Of a stretch of 26,209 nt of DNA, positions 22,402 through 26,209 are shown in pieces. The stretch comes from an uncultured Blautia sp. (GTDB lineage Bacteria > Bacillota > Clostridia > Lachnospirales > Lachnospiraceae): the NCBI GenBank assembly GCA_938028845.1, contig CALIZJ010000098.1, forward strand, positions 1 through 26,209, read 5' to 3'. The notes under the pieces were generated by a model. The model worked only from the letters and a program-made list of their open reading frames with translations, did not search any database and was not told the DNA's origin. Numbering within the stretch: position 1 is the first letter of the stretch; each line of letters starts with the position of its first letter. The translations under genes and the position numbers were made by a program.

Positions 22402-23760
22402 TCAGGATTTGTCTACAATGATTGCCTTGGGATAAATTTTTTCCATACGGCTGTCAGGAAAATGTTCATCCAGGATTGTCTCCAGATGGTTGGATGGCGG
22501 TGTGGAATTCGTGTTCCTCTCAGAATACCGCATTAAGGCGAATGCAGAGAGCAGCATATTAAAGATCATAAAAATGAGCATGATCCAGGTAAGAATTTTC
22601 CCGATCTTTTTCGGTATTTTTTCGATAAGGTTGGAAAGAAAGGGGTATAAAGCCTTTAACCAGATAACAGCGGCAATTCCCCAGAAAAAGCAGAATAAAA
22701 GATTTATCCTTCCGCCCAGGTTAAAGGGTATATGCTTATAGGTCCAGAACACAGTGCCGAAAACCAGTTCTGAAAGAACGCTGCAAACATATTCATAGGT
22801 ACCGCCTAAGACGGTGCCGAAGATGAATATATAGCTGTCGCTGCGATTCCGGTACTGGTAAAGGATAGCGGTCAAAAGGACGCAGGCGAATCCCCAAACT
22901 ACGCTGAAGGGCCCGTACACTACACTGCTGCGGCTCATAAGATATCCCATGGTTATGTAGCAGAAGATGGTCTCTACGATATCCCCAATAAAAGAGCCTA
23001 GGAAAAACAGACAAGCCAGCTTATAAAAGGAGCAGCCTACCGCAAATACTCCTGCCTTTTCTTTCGCTTCTTCCACTTGCTGTTCGTGCTCCTGCCGCGC
23101 GGCCAGCAGCTTTTTCGCTTCCAGATTAGGATAAGCCCTTGTGAAATGTCTTAAAGTCCATCCGGCCAGTCCTTTGCCGAGGATATCGGATGCTTTTTCC
23201 AGATTTTCCGAGATATTTTCCAGAATTTCTATTTTATTCAGCCGATACTGCAGGGTAAGGACGCTGGTAACAGTTGCCAGAAGATCCACGGCAAATACGG
23301 CGTATATTACGGTAATGATAATCTTTCCCAATGCGGAGGGAATCAGGGAGATTCCTTCACTTAAAAGGGGATTAAGAAAAAGAACGCAGAGAACCGCTCC
23401 AAGGCCACACAGGATCATCAAAGGAAGGATCACGTAGCCTTCAAACTGGAACTTTTTCTTAGAAAAATCCCACCATTTATGATGAAAAATCCGTTCCAAA
23501 AGAAAACCGGTGGTGATACCCACGATAAAGGATAAAACCACACCTCCCAGGAAGAGGAAAAAGATTTCATTGTGCAGGTCAGAAAGGAAGACGGCAAATA
23601 AAAGCCCTCCGAATCCATACGCCGGGCAGTAAGGTCCGAAAAGAAAGCCTATATCTACGAATTTTTTGGCCCGAAATGCGGATACAATGGTGCTGAGCAC
23701 CCATCCCAGAAAAGAATAAATAATAAAAAACCATGCCAGTTGATAAAATGAATGTTCCAA
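22402..23760 (-). CDS. Membrane protein with two CmpB (putative ABC-transporter type IV) domains
   Basis: The 452-residue protein contains the CmpB-type signature twice. The N-terminal half has FFIIYSFLGWVLSTIVSAF followed by FVDIGFLFGPYCPAYGFGGL and later EGYVILPLMILCGLG. The C-terminal half has LACLFFLGSFIGDIVETIF, SSVVYGPFSVVWGFACVLL and GRINLLFCFFWGIAAVIW. Each half has four or five membrane helices. A charged, coiled-coil-prone stretch (about 180-240, rich in Glu, Lys, Gln) joins them. The function of the family is not established despite the transporter name. The start is TTG at 23760, preceded by AGGGGGA. It is transcribed alone, convergent with acsB, and ends in a good terminator. The C-terminal 45 residues are hydrophilic. 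Confidence 0.72.
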   Translation of the reverse strand: MEHSFYQLAWFFIIYSFLGWVLSTIVSAFRAKKFVDIGFLFGPYCPAYGFGGLLFAVFLSDLHNEIFFLFLGGVVLSFIVGITTGFLLERIFHHKWWDFSKKKFQFEGYVILPLMILCGLGAVLCVLFLNPLLSEGISLIPSALGKIIITVIYAVFAVDLLATVTSVLTLQYRLNKIEILENISENLEKASDILGKGLAGWTLRHFTRAYPNLEAKKLLAARQEHEQQVEEAKEKAGVFAVGCSFYKLACLFFLGSFIGDIVETIFCYITMGYLMSRSSVVYGPFSVVWGFACVLLTAILYQYRNRSDSYIFIFGTVLGGTYEYVCSVLSELVFGTVFWTYKHIPFNLGGRINLLFCFFWGIAAVIWLKALYPFLSNLIEKIPKKIGKILTWIMLIFMIFNMLLSAFALMRYSERNTNSTPPSNHLETILDEHFPDSRMEKIYPKAIIVDKS

Positions 23761-23947
23761 TGTCCGTCCCCCTAATTTTATGTTGCCATATTAATATATC
23801 ATAAATATGTCGAAAAGTGTAAAACATTCTATTAAATATAACGAAGAATAAGGTAAAAAAGACGCAGATTTTTTGGAAAAATGAGATAAATGCAGGTTTA
23901 GATTAAATCAATACCCTGTAGGCATGGGAATACATAGGATACAAGTA

Positions 23948-23977
23948 TTTACAGTTTTTTGGCAAAACTGTTATAAT
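23948..23977 (+). promoter_or_regulatory. Promoter of the DUF362 gene
   Basis: TTTACA (23948-23953), an 18-nt spacer and a perfect TATAAT (23972-23977) lie 87 nt before the start codon. The 23761-24063 gap otherwise holds AT-rich DNA (shared with the upstream region of the divergent membrane gene) and a short leader, but no gene. Confidence 0.65.
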
Positions 23978-24063
23978 GAATATAAGCGATCCGGTATCAA
24001 AAATTTTGTTCCAAGATCCGAAAGAAAACTGACAGATTAAGTTCATAAAAGGAGGTAATGGTA

Positions 24064-25068
24064 ATGGAAAACAAAAAAGCAGTGCCAGGAACAGGCGGAG
24101 AGCACTACATTCCATACGAGGAACGAAGCGGGAAGGAGTCAATCGTATATTTTACCCGTGATCTTTCCGCACAGGGGCTTCGTAAAATTTATGCGCGGGT
24201 AAATGAGAACATGACAGGTAAGATTGGCATTAAGCTTCATACCGGAGAAAAAGACGGCCCGAACATTATTCCCAGGCCATGGGTAGAGGAGTTGATCCAG
24301 AAGGATCTTCCGGACGCGGTTATTATTGAAACGAATTCTTACTATGCCGGCGACCGGGATACTACAGAAAAACACAGAGAAACTTTAAAAGTAAATGGAT
24401 GGACTTTTGCGCCGGTGGATATTATGGATGAAGACGGAGCGGTTCCTTATCCTGTAAAAGATGGAAAATGGTTCACAGAAATGTATATGGGCAAAAATCT
24501 TTCTAATTATGATTCTCTCTTTGCCCTGACGCATTTTAAAGGTCACAGCAAAGGCGGATTCGGCGGTTCTAATAAGAACATTGGTATCGGTTGTGCGGAT
24601 GGAAAGATCGGAAAGGCTATGATCCATACTACTCCGGGACAGGATGACCAGTGGGACATCAGCGATGAAGAATTTATGGAGAGAATGACAGAATCCACAA
24701 AGGCAGTAGTAGATCATTTTGGAAAAAATATCACATATGTAAATGTAATGCGCAATATGTCCGTTTCCTGTGACTGTGAAGGCGTGCTGGCTTCCCCGGT
24801 GGTAACGCCTAACGTAGGTATCTGCGCGTCCTTAGATATCCTGGCGGCAGACCAGGCATGCATTGACATTGTATATGCCATGAAAGAAGAGGAGCATCAT
24901 GACCTGGTAGAGCGGATCGAGTCCCGTCATGGCCTGCGCCAGCTTTCCTATATGAAAGAGCTGGGAATGGGAAATGACAGATATAAACTGATCAATATCG
25001 ATAATGACGATCAGGAGATTCTTCCGGCAGATGCGGTGAAGGATCTGGTTCCGTTCGGACAAGAGTGA
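24064..25068 (+). CDS. DUF362 domain protein (putative iron-sulfur-centre protein)
   Basis: The 334-residue protein matches the DUF362 family. Landmarks are VYFTRDLS near the start, GKIGIKLHTGE, DAVIIETNSYYAGDRDTTEKH, SLFALTHFKGHSKGGFGGSNKNIGIGCADGKIGK and the cysteine-rich core MSVSCDCEGVLASPVVTPNVGICAS. Some relatives are fused to a 4Fe-4S ferredoxin domain; here that domain is absent, but six cysteines remain in the C-terminal two thirds (CADG, CDCEG, ICAS, QACID). The molecular function is unknown. The ATG at 24064 is preferred over one at 24058, because GGAGG (24051-24055) lies 8 nt from the former and only 2 nt from the latter. It is probably a monocistronic gene with its own promoter. 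Confidence 0.8.
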   Translation: MENKKAVPGTGGEHYIPYEERSGKESIVYFTRDLSAQGLRKIYARVNENMTGKIGIKLHTGEKDGPNIIPRPWVEELIQKDLPDAVIIETNSYYAGDRDTTEKHRETLKVNGWTFAPVDIMDEDGAVPYPVKDGKWFTEMYMGKNLSNYDSLFALTHFKGHSKGGFGGSNKNIGIGCADGKIGKAMIHTTPGQDDQWDISDEEFMERMTESTKAVVDHFGKNITYVNVMRNMSVSCDCEGVLASPVVTPNVGICASLDILAADQACIDIVYAMKEEEHHDLVERIESRHGLRQLSYMKELGMGNDRYKLINIDNDDQEILPADAVKDLVPFGQE

Positions 25069-25268
25069 CTTATTGTCACCGGATGATCGGATCATTAAGG
25101 CATTCAAAGATTGACCGTAGGTACAGTATATAAAATGCTGTAAGGCTGATCGATGGATGCCTTTGTCTATCTGTGGGATGATCAGATAATTGCCTATGCA
25201 GAGGCTTTTCCTGGGGAAAATGGATAGAATTTTATTATCAGAAAAGAGGAGAAAGGATAAGTGAAGCC

Positions 25269-25727
25269 ATGAAAATCCAAGAGATCAAGGAAAATAAAAA
25301 GAGTGTTCTTCCTCTTTTGCTGCTGGGGGATGAGCAGGAAAGCATGATCGACAGATATTTGGAGAGAGGGACTTTATATGCCCTGCTGGATGAGGAAGTA
25401 AAGGCAGTTTGTGTGGTCACAGATGAGGGCGGGGGAGTCCTGGAAATCAAAAATATAGCCGTAAGGCCGGACTGCCAGAGAAAAGGATATGGGAAGCTGC
25501 TGATCCAGTTTATAAAAGAAAAATATAAAGGCAGCTTCCAGTATCTCCAGGCAGGAACCGGAGAAAGCCCGCTGACGCTGCCTTTTTATGAGAAGTGCGG
25601 TTTCCACATATCCCATAGGGTTAAAAACTTTTTTGTGGATAATTACGATCAGCCCATCTTTGAATGTGGAAAACAGCTTGTGGATATGGTTTATTTTAAA
25701 ATGGAGCTGCAGAAAAAACAGTTTTGA
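25269..25727 (+). CDS. GNAT family N-acetyltransferase
   Basis: The 152-residue protein has one GNAT domain. The strand VLEIKNIAVRPDCQRKGYGKLLIQFIKEKY (about 58-87) contains the acetyl-CoA loop Q-R-K-G-Y-G, and TLPFYEKCGF (about 102-111) is motif B. The short N-terminal part is typical of small GNATs of the YvbK/PaiA kind, but the substrate cannot be deduced. The ATG at 25269 has AAAGGA about 12 nt upstream, a little far. The 200 nt between this gene and the DUF362 stop contain no recognised gene; a 24-codon open frame at 25153-25227 lacks a ribosome binding site. Confidence 0.85.
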   Translation: MKIQEIKENKKSVLPLLLLGDEQESMIDRYLERGTLYALLDEEVKAVCVVTDEGGGVLEIKNIAVRPDCQRKGYGKLLIQFIKEKYKGSFQYLQAGTGESPLTLPFYEKCGFHISHRVKNFFVDNYDQPIFECGKQLVDMVYFKMELQKKQF

Positions 25728-25798
25728 TCCGGATGCTGTGTTTTATAATTTGTAGAATTCCATATTTATAAAGGATGGATTGATGAATCAGCTATATG

Positions 25799-25852
25799 AA
25801 GGAATCATGGAGAGGGAGCAGACTGATTTTAGCTTGCTGCTCTTTATTCCTT
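25799..25852. terminator. Possible hairpin terminator between convergent genes
   Basis: GAGCAG (25816-25821) pairs with CTGCTC (25837-25842), and the outer arms AAGGAAT (25799-25805) and ATTCCTT (25846-25852) also match. No continuous T-run follows, so efficiency is doubtful. The right half overlaps the last codons of the minus-strand gene. Confidence 0.35.
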
Positions 25853-26209
25853 CTCTTCTTTATTAAGATATAAAATAGCTGATAAAATCATCAGACCAAG
25901 AAGAATCCAGGGCAATGCTCCGTTCATAAAATCAATGAATGGATTCCCCTTAAATATTTCTCCAAGAATAATTAGAATAGTACCTATTACAATAGATATC
26001 CATGCAAACCTTATGATCTGTTTCTCTGCCTTAACAGTCCTGACGTCTTTTTCTATTTTTTTCAACAATGTTTCATCTCCTTTCACCAATTCATCAAGGC
26101 TTAACCCATATAACTCGCTCATCTGAATAATACTTATAATATCGGGCAATGATTTTCCGGTATCACATAGTTAAAGATATTGGTATCATTCAATCAATTT
26201 TGCCGATAA
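25844..26209 (-). pseudogene. XRE-family regulator with membrane tail; helix-turn-helix part interrupted by stops (partial at window edge)
   Basis: The open part (from about 26149 leftward) encodes the end of an XRE helix-turn-helix domain: LPDIISIIQMSELYGLSLDELVKGDE. A charged linker and two membrane helices (IRFAWISIVIGTILIILGEIF and LPWILLGLMILSAILYL) follow, a design common in Firmicute Xre-type membrane regulators. Reading the same frame upstream to the edge gives LSAKLIE, a TGA stop, YQYL, a TAA stop, then LCDTGKSLPDI. Without gaps this lines up with the usual family sequence LAEKLGVSRQ and AISKWETGKSLPDI, so homology continues through both stops. The DNA-binding helices are therefore broken. 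A low-quality sequence end could give the same picture. Confidence 0.6.

Noticed and set aside
25153..25227. 24-codon open frame beginning MDAFVYLWDD
   Set aside because: No ribosome binding site, a stop directly upstream in frame, and no recognised family; it may be a gene fragment but this cannot be supported.
1..26209. CRISPR arrays, tRNA genes, transposases and prophage genes
   Set aside because: No regularly spaced direct repeats, cloverleaf sequences, or integrase/transposase-like proteins were seen on either strand.

Overview
The window looks like chromosomal DNA of an anaerobic, moderate-GC Firmicute. It is probably a gut-type acetogenic Lachnospiraceae (Blautia/Marvinbryantia-like), but that placement is inference. 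The grounds are strong AGGAGG-type ribosome binding sites, an anaerobic CO dehydrogenase next to the CO-methylating acetyl-CoA synthase (Wood-Ljungdahl carbonyl branch), a DegV protein, a CmpB-type membrane protein, a BspA-like secreted protein with an acidic linker, and simple hairpin/T-run terminators. No tRNA, rRNA, CRISPR array, integrase or transposase was seen.

Left part (1-4664). A divergent promoter drives a gene that leaves the window at its left edge. A strongly folded, unassigned RNA region (about 175-400) precedes a tandem GNAT acetyltransferase. Converging on it is a TetR-family regulator, divergent from degV. A 17-bp palindrome lies on the -10 element of the apparent degV promoter, which suggests a simple repressor circuit. 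A PHP-family histidinol-phosphatase-like gene and a second, convergent GNAT gene follow.

Sigma/ABC block (4690-8160). After a stretch with two abutting perfect inverted repeats come four tightly packed genes: ECF sigma factor, small membrane protein (possible anti-sigma or permease partner), ABC ATPase and ABC-2 permease. This has the layout of a self-contained stress or antimicrobial-response module.

Uptake operon (8208-15866). A LysR regulator is divergent from a six-gene operon: UgpB-like binding protein, UgpC/MsmK-type ATPase, UgpA- and UgpE-type permeases, a cytoplasmic NPP/alkaline-phosphatase-fold phosphodiesterase and a HAD phosphatase. Together these could import an organophosphate or phosphodiester and hydrolyse it inside the cell. 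The intergenic region holds a folded REP-like element, a 16-bp palindrome and an orphan bidirectional terminator.

Right part (15867-26209). A BspA-like LRR secreted protein is followed by the two-gene cooS-acsB operon, whose leader carries a close match to the Rex redox-repressor operator. The corrinoid protein, methyltransferase and nickel-insertion genes of the pathway are not in the window. Then come a convergent tandem CmpB-domain membrane protein, a DUF362 iron-sulfur-type protein with its own promoter, another GNAT, and a minus-strand XRE regulator whose helix-turn-helix part carries two in-frame stops.
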